DNA of 64,000 nt from Lolium rigidum. Taxonomy: Eukaryota; Streptophyta; Magnoliopsida; Poales; Poaceae. The notes below the pieces were generated by a model, which worked only from the letters and a program-made list of their open reading frames with translations, had not been told where the DNA came from and ran no database searches. This document shows, in pieces, positions 1-10,038 of the stretch (its first letter is position 1; every line of letters starts with the position of its first letter). The stretch lies in the NCBI RefSeq assembly GCF_022539505.1, contig NC_061514.1:40846869-40910868 (forward strand). Reading direction: 5' to 3'. The position numbers and the translations under genes were made by a program.

Positions 1-1387
1 AGATCAAGAAGAACATTGCTAGCGGAGTTGCTAAATGTTTCTCCATTGATGATCAAGGTACCGTTTATTTCGGTAAGCGTCTAGTCGTGCCGGATAAATC
101 GGATCTCAAAGAGCTAATCCTTAAAGAAGCTCATAAATCACCACTCTCCATCCATCCTGGTAGTACCAAGATGTATCGGGATCTTCGCCAAAGATTACGG
201 TGGTCCGGGATGAAGCAAGAGATCGCTAAGTTTGTTGCTTTGAATGCGACGTTTGTCGTCGCGTAAAAGCTGAACATCAAAGACCTGCTGGCACTCTCCA
301 ACCTCTATCAATTCCAGAGTGGAAATGGGATGAAATTGGCATGGATTTCATTACCGGTCTCCCCAAGACCAAAAATGGAAAAGATGCTATATGGGTAGTG
401 GTTGACCGTCTATCCAAGGTTGCTCATTTCCTTCCTGTTCGGGAAGATATTCGCGCTAATCAACTGGCCGATCTATACATATCCCGGATAGTCACTCTTC
501 ATGGTGTCCCCAAGAAGATCGTCTCTGATCGCGGAAGCTTGTTTACCTCCAAGTTTTGGGAAAGTTTTCAGAAAGCTATGGGAACACGTCTTTCCTTTAG
601 CACCGCCTATCATCCTCAAACCGGTGGTCAAACCGAAAGAGTGAATCAAATTCTTGAAGACATGCTCAGGGCCTGTGTTATATCCTTCGGTAAAGATTGG
701 GAAAAGTGCCTTCCATTTGCCGAGTTCACCTATAACAACAACTTCCAATCCAGCCTGGGCATGGCACCTTTTGAAGCTTTGTACGGCAGAAGGTGTAGAA
801 CTCCTTTGAACTGGTCCGAAACGGGAGAAAGAAAGTTCTTTGGACCAGATATGATCAATGAAGCAGAAGATCAAGTTCGCATCATTCGCGAGCGTCTGAA
901 AACTGCTCAGTCACGTCAAAAGAGCTATTATGATCGCCATCATCAAGAAGTGAAGTATGAAATTGGTGATCAAGCTTATCTTCGAGTCACTCCTCTCAAG
1001 GGTGTCCGTCGCTTCGGTATCAAAGGCAAACTAGCACCTCGCTATGTTGGTCCTTTCCGCGTCCTTGCCAAGCGTGGTAATGTTTCCTACAAGTTGGAGT
1101 TACCTTCCAATTTTCCTGAAGTTCATGATGTCTTCCATGTATCCCAACTCAAGCGTTGCTTCAAAGATCCTATTCGTGGTGTTGATCACGAGACCCTTGA
1201 CCTTCAAGAGGATCTAACATATCGAGAACATCCTGTTCGTATCCTTGATGAAGCCGAGCGTAAAACTCGACGTCAGAGCATCAAGTTCCTGAAAGTTCAA
1301 TGGTCTAATCATTCTGAGCAAGAAGCAACCTGGGAACGAGAAGATCGTTTACGATCTGAGTACCCTTCCTTCTTTTCTAAAATCTAG
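1..1387 (+). pseudogene. Tekay-type pol C-terminus: integrase plus chromodomain
   Basis: This is the 3' end of the gag-pol polyprotein, whose integrase would insert element cDNA into chromatin. The frame entering at position 3 gives the HH half of the zinc finger (AHKSPLSIHPG). The CC half (ECDVCRRVKAEH) and everything downstream lie in another frame, so there is a frameshift near 238-243. From 341 the frame is open for 348 codons. The integrase triad is present: D in GMDFITG, D in VSDRG, E in GGQTERVN. A GPF module (PRYVGPFRV) follows, then a chromodomain (YREHPVRILDEAE ... VQWSNH ... TWERED). The stop is at 1385-1387, just before the polypurine tract. Apart from the frameshift this copy looks young. 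Confidence 0.88.
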
Positions 1388-1425
1388 GAATCTCGAGGAC
1401 GAGATTCTTGTAAGGGGGGTAGAGT

Positions 1426-4400
1426 TGTAACATCCCAACCTTGTTTATTTAAATAAATGAGTGATCATGAGCATTGCATGCATGTAGTTTGAATTTGAGC
1501 AAAATTTGCATCTCCATTTTTCCATTTATGCAAATCCCTCTCTGTTTCTTCTCCATTCAAAATCTCTCAAGTTTTTATAAAGTAGACAACATGGCTTTGT
1601 TGTTGTTCAATGAGCCATGTGTGTTTATTATTCTTGGACAATTTTTGAGTTTTCAAACTCTATTCAAAAACAGATTTGAATATGGTTTAGAAATAGAAAA
1701 CCAGAAAAAGAAAAGGAAAAAAAAATAGAGAGAAACCCTCCTCTCTCTCCCTGGGCTCTGCCCACTCTCTTTCCCTCTCTCTTTCTCTCTGGCCGCAGCC
1801 CAAGCGGCCCAGCAGCGAGCCTGGCACAGCCCAACATTTTCCCAGGGGGCTACCTGCAAAATGGCTAGGTTCATCCCCTTCCTTCGTTCGCAGAAGCAGC
1901 TCGCTGTCACGTCCTCCTCGACTGCCTTGCGCCAAGATCTTCGCCGCCGCTGTTGCCGTCTACAAGTAGCTCGAGCCGCCGCAGATGAACCCTAGCACCT
2001 CACTTTCCCCCTCTCGCTCGATCCCCACATGAAACCCTAACCCCAGCTACATGCAGTAGCTCCGTCCGTCGCCGAATTCCGCCGTTACGGCCACCCCCGA
2101 GCACCGGCGGGTATCCCGATGGCTCCCCTCATCACCAGAAGCCTCCTCGTCAACGCGCGCCTCCCGGGGATGACGGAATCGACGGAATCGAGCCGTCTTC
2201 TCCGCCCCCGGCCACCACCGTTCGCCGGCATTCCCGGCCACCTCCGGCCTCGCCGCCAAGCTTCCCGTGCTCACGGTGAGCAGGCGGTCCTCCCTGTGCC
2301 CTCGCCCTGCTCCCCCTCGCCTTCTAGCGCCGCGGCACCATGGCACCTGCCCGGCCGCCGCATAGGCTCGCCGCCGGCCATTCTCCGATGGCCAATAGTG
2401 GGCGGCGCCGCCACCTTTAGGTCACCCGCGTCGCCCGGAACATTTTCCCCACCCGCACGCCCCTAATCCCTGGCCGAATCGCCGGATTGAGCTCCGGCCG
2501 AGCTCAATTTCGAGCTCATGGCCATGCTGACGTCATGATGACGTCAGCATGACGCCATAAGTGTTTTTCCTTTATTTCTGTATTTAATTTCGTATTTTTA
2601 AATAGGAAATATTATGACAGAGTGGACCCCATCCGTCAGGATTTTAATAATTTAGGAAATGTTTAGAAAAGAATAAAGTTATGACAAGTGGGTCCAAATT
2701 ATTAAACTTTTATTATTTTTTATTTATTTAATTTTCAGAAAATTGATTTAAAATGAATTAAATCCTGGAAATTCATAAGTAATTCATTTTAAATCAGAAA
2801 AATATAAAATTATATATCAAAATGATCAGAAAAACATTTCCTAATTGTTTATCCATGTTTCATACATCTTTGAACCAATTAAATGTGGACCCTTAATGAA
2901 ACCCTAAATCGAACCCTCTCTTATGTCGGGTTCGAAGCCGAACCCCTTTAGTTTCCATCGATGCACCTAGGGTTACCCAAACCCCTTTAATATGACATGT
3001 CATCATATTTTATGTGCATTGCATTGTACCTTGTCTTGATTGTGCTCTTCCTTTCCGGTATTTGGTTCTTCTCGATAGGGACCGAACGCGAGCACGAGAT
3101 CAACGCCCCGAAGAGCGACACCAGAACAACGAGGGACAAGGCAAGCCCTAACCTGGTTCATATATGGTTTCAAAATGCTTTACTTCTGGTTCTTACATAT
3201 TGCATCCGCTTCAAATATGTTTTATCGGCAGTTGTAGATATCCTATGTGTGCATAATTCCATCCTTGTAGCCCAGAGTTACTGATCCACCGCTCCCAGCA
3301 AAACTAGGTCTGAGCTTGTTCGCATCGCTAGAGCCGTATATGTGTTATGCTTAGCCATGCTTAGCTATTAAAGTCTGATCCATCCGGTTGATGAATCAGA
3401 GCTACGAATGAACCTAGTTTGACAGGATGACGTGGTAAGATCAGTGATGATGTTAATAAACATGCTAAAGGCTTGGATGGGCCGCCACATGGGGATGTGG
3501 TGATTTGACTCGTTCTCGCCGATACTAGGACCTGAGTTCTTGCCTCTGGAACCAAGACTGAGCGTACAGCCACACGGGACCCATGGGAACCCCTTGGCCC
3601 GAACTTACCTAGCTTACCCATGAGTCAATTAGTTTGCGAGTTCCATTTGCCATACGCATGGGGGAAAGGTGGAAAAGGTTTTCAAAGTGCATCATACAGG
3701 GCGTGGCTAGGGTGAAGGATGCTGGAGGCATTGAACTGGATCCCCTGCACACAATGACCGGGACCGCCTCGGAGAATGGCTACCTACGATGACGGAGCTC
3801 CCCAGTTAGTTTGACTCATGGAATAGGCGAAGTAAGGGAAAGGTTTTGGTCGACCACCCTCTGCCGGCACACCAAGGAAGTGTGTTAATCTATAGTGGCA
3901 CTAAGAGTCGGTCGGCGCGTGTGGGTAAAGTTGTACACCCCTGCAGGGTAAATCTTTTCGAAAAGCCGTGTCCACGGTTAAGGACGACTTGGGAAAGGAC
4001 GTGATGATCATAGACAACTTGAACCTGATCGTAAAACTTGATATCTATGTATGAATAAGGATCCCTTCTCAGGGTGTCGAGGGGTGATCCTAGGTGATAG
4101 GTTCAGGTAATGATGAAGATTCGGTGGATTCAACATGATGATCTTAGAGCTAGAGTTGATATCGCTCTCTTATCCCTTTTGAAAATGGTGCTGAATAGAC
4201 GAGCTTACGCTCCCTCCTGTTTACAAAGGAAAAGCGGCTTTCCGCAAAATAAGCTCCACATAAAGCCTCGCATACCCGCTTTGCTAACGAGGTTGTACTA
4301 AGTCTTGCCTGAGTCCCCTGTACTCAGCCTTGCATGCTTTGTTTCGGACGAAGTTCTTCCAACCGATGGTGGCTTCTACCTCGACGTCGACGAGTAGTTT

Positions 4401-4713
4401 GGAGTTCCTCGGGCGGCGGCTCGAGACTTATGGGCTGGGACGTCGCCTTATGTTATGGCCTCTTAGGCCCTTTGCGATCTTGTTATCTAGATAACATAAT
4501 TTGCTTTCCGTTGCTTATTGAATTGTGGTCGGTGACCTCTGCGTGTAATAAATTTGGATCTTAACTCGCTAAGAGTTGTAATATATTTGCTTTGAGTCGT
4601 AGAGTCACTGTTGTGTTACCGATTCTCACCCTGTATGCCCTAGAGATCTAGGTTAGGCTTATGCCAGATGTGATATTTGGGTTTGTCTAGCCCTGACCTC
4701 CGGGGTCGCGACA
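1426..4713 (+). repeat. 3' LTR of the Tekay-like element
   Basis: The LTR starts TGTAACATCC directly after the polypurine tract and ends GGGGTCGCGACA, giving TG...CA termini and a length of 3,288 bp. It contains a CT-rich stretch (1738-1792), a GC-rich block (1,900-2,470) that creates spurious ORFs, and the bZIP-site palindrome listed separately. The 3' boundary is set by the junction to the WHAM-like leader. No coding sequence is recognised inside. Confidence 0.75.
2524..2550. promoter_or_regulatory. Palindrome with two TGACGTCA bZIP-type sites
   Basis: The 27 bases form two 13-bp arms that are perfect reverse complements around a single central base. Each arm holds a full TGACGTCA octamer (2528-2535 and 2539-2546), 11 bp apart. 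TGACGTCA is the classical bZIP/TGA-factor site, and paired TGACG motifs define as-1-type elements of stress-responsive promoters. Its place inside an LTR suggests a transcription-control role, which is inference; chance structure in GC-rich DNA is the alternative. Confidence 0.5.
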
Positions 4714-4749
4714 TACCTGGAACCAGAGTATGAGTGCCTTTTACCTTTC

Positions 4750-4768
4750 CTCCCCGGCAACGGCGCCA
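4750..4768 (-). other. Primer-binding site, tRNA-Asp type
   Basis: The minus strand reads TGGCGCCGTTGCCGGGGAG, ten bases inside the LTR end. This is the primer-binding site usual for Athila-lineage elements, complementary to the 3' end of tRNA-Asp. It would prime minus-strand cDNA synthesis and fixes the element's orientation. Confidence 0.8.
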
Positions 4769-4778
4769 GAAAAGTGCT

Positions 4779-6484
4779 TGATGTCTACGCCCCCTCCTTT
4801 TCCTGTAGACAGTGTTGGGCCTCCAAGAGCAGAGGTTTGTAGAACAGCAGCAAGTTTCCCTTAAGTGGATCACCCAAGGTTTATCGAACTCGGGGAGGAA
4901 GAGGTCAAAGATATCCCTCTCATGCAACCACCGCAACCACAAAGCAAGAAGTCTCTTGTGTCCCCAACACACCTAATAGGTGTACTAGTTCGGCGAAGAG
5001 ATAGTGAAATACGGGTGGTATGAATATATATGAGCAAGTGGCAACGACACCGGAAAAGTGCTTTGCCCAGGACGGTAAACAAGCGAGTAGTAATGCGAGC
5101 AGTAGTAACACGATAAAACGAGTAAACAAGCAGCGATAGCGATATTTAGGAACAAGGCCTAGGGATTAGACTTTCACTAGTGGACACTCTCAACATTGAT
5201 CACATAACGGAATAGATAAATGCATACTCTACACTCTTGTTGGATGATGAACACATTGCGTAGGATTACACGAATCCTCAATGCCGGAGTTAACAAGCTC
5301 CACAATTCAATGTTCATATTTAAATAACCTTAGAGTGCATGAAAGATCAATAAGACTAAACCAAGTACTAACATAGCATGCACACTGTCACCTTCATGCT
5401 AAGAAAGGAGGAATAGATCACATCAATACCATCATAGCAATAGTTAACTTCATAATCTACAAGAGATCATAATCATAGCATACGCCAAGTACTAACACGG
5501 ATGCACACACTTGTCACCATTACACCGTGCAGGAGGAATAAAACTACTTTAATAACATTGCTAGAGTAGCACATAGATAAATTGTGATACAAACACATTG
5601 CAATCATAAAGAGATATAAATAAGTACTTCACTATGCCATTCATAACAGTGAATAAGTATTCTGTGAAATATAGCCTAAGAGACCCACACGGTGCACACA
5701 CTGTCACCTTTACACACGTGGGACAAGGAGTCTCCGGAGATCACATAAGTAAAATTCACTTGACTAGCATAACGACATCTAGATTACAATCATCATCATA
5801 TGGGTCTCAATCATGTAAGGCAGCTCATGAGATCATTGTATTGAAGTACATAGAGAGAGAGATGAACCACATAGCTACCGGTACAGCCCTTAGCCTCGAT
5901 GGAGAACTACTCCCTCCTCATGGGAGCAGCAGCGATGATGAAGATGGCGGTGGTGTCGATGGAGAAGCCTTCCGGGGGCACTTCCCTGCTCCGGCAGCGT
6001 GCCGGAACAGAGACTCCTGTCCCCCAGATCTTGGCTTCGCGATGGCGGCGGCTACAGAAGGTTTCTGTGGGTTTCGTCGAACGTAATAGGGTTTTTGCGA
6101 CGGAGGCTTTAAATAGGCGGAAGGGCAAGGTCGGTGGACTTCTGGGGGGCCCACACTATAGGGGGGCGCGGCCCCCCCTCTGGCCGCCCCGGGCACCTGT
6201 CTGGTGGCCCTGTGGCCCCCCTCTGACGACTCTCGGGTGTTCTGGATGCTTCCGGGCAAAATAGGAACCTGGGCGTTGATTTCGTCCAATTCCGAGAATA
6301 TTTCTTTACTAGGATTTCTGAAACCAAAAACAGCAGAAAACAGGAACTGGCACTGCGGCATCTCGTCAATAGGTTAGTTCCGGAAAACGCATAAATATGT
6401 CATAAAGTATGCATAAAACATGTAGATATCATCAATAATGTGACATGGAACATAAGAAATTATCGATACGTCGGAGACGTATCA
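4779..6484 (-). repeat. 5' LTR of the WHAM-like element
   Basis: The minus-strand LTR begins TGATACGTCTCCGACGTATC and ends GTAGACATCA, 1,706 bp. Its first bases form an inverted repeat (GATACGT / ACGTATC). About 300 bases in, it shares blocks with the Sabrina-like LTRs elsewhere in the window, including a stretch around TATTCTCGGAATTGGACGAA, so the families are related but distinct. A TATTTAAA-type TATA box lies near 6,110-6,117 on the minus strand. ORFs here are incidental. Confidence 0.8.
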
Positions 6485-7386
6485 GGCCGCAGTCAAACTG
6501 TGCCACCGGCGCTTCTTCGATTCTTGGAGCACAAAACTCTGACGGGAGAATGAACACCATATTTGTGCCAGCCGATGCCTTCGCATCGGTTTTTATTTGT
6601 TTGGGGCGCCATTCTTTCTTCTGTGGACGCATCTCCGTGTCCAAGGTTTGCTGAATTTTCACGGCCAGATCGGGCCGCGCTTTCCTCAACGTGTGCAGGT
6701 ATTGCGCCTTGGCTTCCTCCAAGCTACGTAGCCGCTGAACCCTACGCTTTTGGGAGTGACTGAGTCCATCAGGGCACCACCTTGGTCGGTGGTATCTATC
6801 TTCTTCTTCATCTTCTGACTCCTCGAAATCTTCCACTCGAGATGACTCAGCTCGTCTGTTCTGAGATGGGAGAGGCCCTAGACGTTTGAACACTGAAACC
6901 TCACCTGTGTCCTCCTTCTGCTGTCTACATTTCGGGCAGTTGTCGATTGTAGGCAATCGGCTCATACCTGAATCCCAGCAGTGCTTAAAGAAAGGACAAT
7001 CCCAGTGTCTGTCCATGTCTTCCTGCTTTCTCGACTTCCCCTTAGCGCGATGCTCATACCCTTCGTCGTTTCTATCGTACCGACGATATTTTCCATTGTC
7101 TACATCAGACCGATGATATCTTTCGTCATCTATATCGTACCGCCGGCGTCGATCGTACTGACGCTCATATTTGTTAAGGAGATGCTCGGAGAGCGGTCGT
7201 TGATACCGCACGTTTCTCACTTGTTCCTCGGTGATGTACCATCTGTCATCATATCGGGGCCGGTCGCGTGGGGCCGGCCTCCTCCTTTTTCTTGCCACGG
7301 GGGTGACCATTTTCTTCTTTATCCCTGCTATGGTGGTATACATGCCCTGCCATGTTAACGCCGAATGAGAAATCTAGCTGACGCCT
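6485..7386 (-). pseudogene. Tat-A gag-pol linker region
   Basis: This is a minus-strand stretch of the Tat-A polyprotein downstream of the gag core. It is very rich in Arg, Asp and Tyr (for example RRRRYDIDDERYHR), followed by a Cys/His cluster (CPFFKHCWDSG ... NCPKCRQQ) and an acidic segment (EDFEESEDEEEDRYHR). This layout is typical of the spacer ahead of protease in Tat elements. The first codons after the Sabrina junction (DFSFGVNMAGH) are in a different frame from the rest, so a frameshift lies near 7,260-7,330. Translation leaves element sequence at 6,485, where the WHAM-like LTR begins. No catalytic domain is reached. Confidence 0.75.
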
Positions 7387-9003
7387 TGATACGTCTCAAA
7401 CGTATCTATAATTTCTTATGTTCCATGCTACTTTTATGATGATACTCACATGTTTTATACACATTATATGTCATTATTATGGATTTTCCGGCACTAACCT
7501 ATTAACAAGATGCCGAAGAGCCAGTTACTGTTTTCTGCTGTTTTTGGTTTCAGAAATCATAGTAAAGAAATATTCTCGGAATTGGACGAAATCAACGCCC
7601 AGGGTCCTATTTTTCCACGAAGCTTCCAGAAGTCCGAAGATGAAACGAAGTGGGGCCACGAGGTGGCCAGACGCCAGGGCGGCGCGGCCTGGACCCTGGC
7701 CACGCGGCCCTGTGGTGTGGGCCCCTCGTGATGCCCCTTGACCTACCTCTTCGCCTACTTAAGCCTCCGTCGAAGATAGCCCCAGTACCGAGAGCCACGA
7801 TACGGAAAACCTTCCAGAGACGCCGCCGCCAATCCCATCTCGGGGGATTCAGGATATCGCCTCCGGCACCCTGCCGGAGACGGGAATCATCTCCCGGAGG
7901 ACTCTACACCGCCATGGTCGCCTCCGGATTGATGTGTGAGTAGTTCACCCCTGGACTATGGGTCCATAGCAGTAGCTAGATGGTCGTCTTCTCCTCATTG
8001 TGCTATCATTGTTGGATCTTGTGAGCTGCCTAACATGATCAAGATCATCTATCTGTAAAGCTACATGTGCGTTTGTTGGGATCCGATGGATAATGAATAC
8101 TATGCTATGTTGATTATTAATTTATCTATGTGTTGTTTATGATCTTGCATGCTCTCCGTTGCTAGTAGAGGCTCTGGCCAAGTCATTGCTTGTAACTCCA
8201 AGAGGGGGTACTTATGCTCGATAGTGGGTTCATGCCTCCATTAAATCTGGGATAGTGACAGAAAGTTCTAAGGTTGTGGATGTGCTGTTGCCACTAGGGA
8301 TAAAACATCAATGCTATGTCTAAGGATGTATTTGTTGATTACATTACGCACCATACTTAATGCAATTGTCTGTTGTTTACAACTTAATACTGGAAGGGGT
8401 TCGGGTGATAACCTGAAGGTGGACTTTTTAGGCATAGATGCATGCTGGATAGCGGTCTATGTACTTTGTCGTAATGCCCAATTAAATCTCACACTACTCA
8501 TCATATCATGTATGTGCATTGTTATGCTCTCCTTATTTGTCAATTGCCCAACTGTAATTTGTTTACCCAATATGCTATTTCTTATGGGAGAGACACCACT
8601 AGTGAACTGTGGACCCCGGTCCATTCTTTTACATCGAATACAATCTACTGCAATACTTGTTCTACTATTTTCTGTAAACATCATCTTCCACACTATACAT
8701 CTAATCCTTTGTTACAGCAAGCCGGTGAGATTGACAACCTCACTGTTAAGTTGGGGCAAAGTACTTGGATTATGTTGTGCAGGTTCCACGTTGGCGCCGG
8801 AATCCCTGGTGTTGCGCCGCACTACACTCCGCCGCCATCAACCTTCAACGTGCTTCTTGGCTCCTACTGGTTCGATAAACCTTGGTTTCTTACTGAGGGA
8901 AAACTTGCTGCTGTACACATCATACCTTCCTCTTGGGTTCCCAACGGACGAGTGCTTTACCGTTACAAGGAAGCTACTACGCCACATCAACTGTACGCTA
9001 GCA
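7387..9003 (+). repeat. 5' LTR of Sabrina-like copy 1
   Basis: The LTR begins TGATACGTCTCAAACGTATC and ends ACGCTAGCA, 1,617 bp. It aligns by eye over its whole length with the 3' LTR at 12,645-14,265, with scattered substitutions and a small indel. Its last ~45 bases differ from the end of copy 2's LTR. Confidence 0.88.
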
Positions 9004-9013
9004 GCATATTTTC

Positions 9014-9032
9014 TGGCGCCGTTGCCGGGGAG
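9014..9032 (+). other. Primer-binding site, tRNA-Asp type
   Basis: TGGCGCCGTTGCCGGGGAG lies ten bases downstream of the 5' LTR end. It matches the site in the WHAM-like leader base for base and is the usual Athila primer site. Confidence 0.85.
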
Positions 9033-9165
9033 ATCAAGACACGCTGCAAGGGGAGTCTCCACCTCCAATCTCTTTACTTTGTTTTTGTCTTGCTTTATTT
9101 ACTATCTTGTTTGCTATATTAAAAACACAAAAAAATTAGTCACTTGCATTTTTACTTCTGTTATC

Positions 9166-10038
9166 ATGTCTAGCTCTGCACCTGTTACTTCTTCACCTGA
9201 GGAATTAGTCTTCACGTTTAAACAAGGGGATGAGGAGAGTTTGAAAGATGCTTGGTCCAGAATTTTTGATTCTTATCGTAAAGCTGAACCTCAAATGACT
9301 CTAAGTTTGCTCCTTAGTAACTTTTATTTTGGGCTTATGATTCGCTATAGATATGCCTTGGATGCTATAGTGGGAGGAGATTTCCTTCATTGCGATGGTG
9401 ATCAAGCTTTTAATGCCATAAAAAAATTGGTTTCATCACATAGTTCAACTAATAACTTTGATTCAGCTCTTATTAGCATTTATAATAGATTAAACACCCT
9501 TGAGACAAGTACATCTTGCTTGGAAAAAAATTACAGTTATGTTCGTAACCGTCTTGATCAAGTTTTGGTGAACTCTGAACCTTCAATATGGGACCCTACT
9601 ATTAAAGTCGTTATAGGTGGTGAAACTTTTCATGCCAATTGTGATATTATGTCTGAGTTTTGCCTTATGCCTAAGAGTATTTATGCATCTTTGACACTTT
9701 GGGGACTCGTTAAAGGGGGAGAAGGAATAACTCTTATTGATAACTATGTTATAATTCCTAAGGGAATAGCCGAGGGTGTGCATACAACCATTCTTGGAAG
9801 AACAATATCCACTGATTATCTTGTTATTGAATGTGTAGGAACAGGACAAATCACACTCGAAAGATCCCTGCTGAAACTATTGGGAGCAGTCATAGATGTG
9901 GGAGAAGGCACCCTAAAATTCACCTCTACACCAGGAGGTAGACATGTATTCCCTAAATCAAAGGGTAAGAAAAAGAATAAGAAAGGTAGGCGTAATGCCC
10001 GAGGTAATGTTGATGCTCCACCGCTTGATAACACTTGA
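9166..10038 (+). CDS. Gag fused to a protease-like domain lacking its active-site signature
   Basis: The ATG at 9166 opens a 290-residue reading frame, the only sizeable one in the element. Residues 1-90 resemble the Athila gag core: FKQGDEES, then WSRIFDSYRKAEPQ, then LLLSNFYFGL and LDAIVGGDF. Residues ~145-265 follow the layout of a retropepsin: a strand (KVVIGGETFHANCD), LMPKSIY, an IPKGIAEGV turn and a LLGAVIDVGEGTLKF C-terminal strand. Where active enzymes have D-x-G-A-S it reads CDIMSEFCLM, so catalysis is not expected. The tail is strongly basic (KSKGKKKNKKGRR). The copy at 34,523 keeps the same substituted motif. A structural gag-like role in particle formation or RNA binding is inferred. 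Confidence 0.75.
   Translation: MSSSAPVTSSPEELVFTFKQGDEESLKDAWSRIFDSYRKAEPQMTLSLLLSNFYFGLMIRYRYALDAIVGGDFLHCDGDQAFNAIKKLVSSHSSTNNFDSALISIYNRLNTLETSTSCLEKNYSYVRNRLDQVLVNSEPSIWDPTIKVVIGGETFHANCDIMSEFCLMPKSIYASLTLWGLVKGGEGITLIDNYVIIPKGIAEGVHTTILGRTISTDYLVIECVGTGQITLERSLLKLLGAVIDVGEGTLKFTSTPGGRHVFPKSKGKKKNKKGRRNARGNVDAPPLDNT

Larger units (their letters stand above)
1..4713 (+). mobile_element. Ty3/gypsy chromovirus (Tekay-like), 3' part
   Basis: The 3' portion of an LTR retrotransposon enters from the left edge: zinc-finger/integrase/chromodomain coding sequence, a G-rich polypurine tract (AAGGGGGG, 1412-1419) and a long 3' LTR. The C-terminal chromodomain and the roughly 3.3-kb LTR starting TGTAACATCC fit the Tekay lineage of chromoviruses. 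The element abuts the leader of a WHAM-like element at 4,713/4,714, so it inserted there. The bases after the LTR (tacct, 4714-4718) should be the target duplication, but its partner lies outside the window. Lineage is inferred from domain order and motif memory. Confidence 0.85.
4714..6484 (-). mobile_element. WHAM-like Athila element: 5' LTR and start of leader
   Basis: Read on the minus strand, a 5' LTR (6,484 down to 4,779) is followed by a short spacer and a primer-binding site. The sequence then breaks at 4,714, where the Tekay-like element starts. The remaining internal region and the 3' LTR must lie beyond the left edge. The tRNA-Asp-type primer-binding site and an LTR beginning TGATACGTCTCC identify an Athila-lineage gypsy element; WHAM is the family I recall as closest. 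It is inserted in Tat-A coding sequence at 6,484/6,485. Confidence 0.75.

Noticed and set aside
1474..2466. ORFs inside the Tekay-like LTR
   Set aside because: GC-rich or CT-rich LTR sequence on both strands without domains or conserved frame.
8311..9165. Apparent N-terminal extension of the gag-like ORF upstream of 9166
   Set aside because: It lies in the 5' LTR, primer site and leader; similarity to gag starts at the ATG at 9166.
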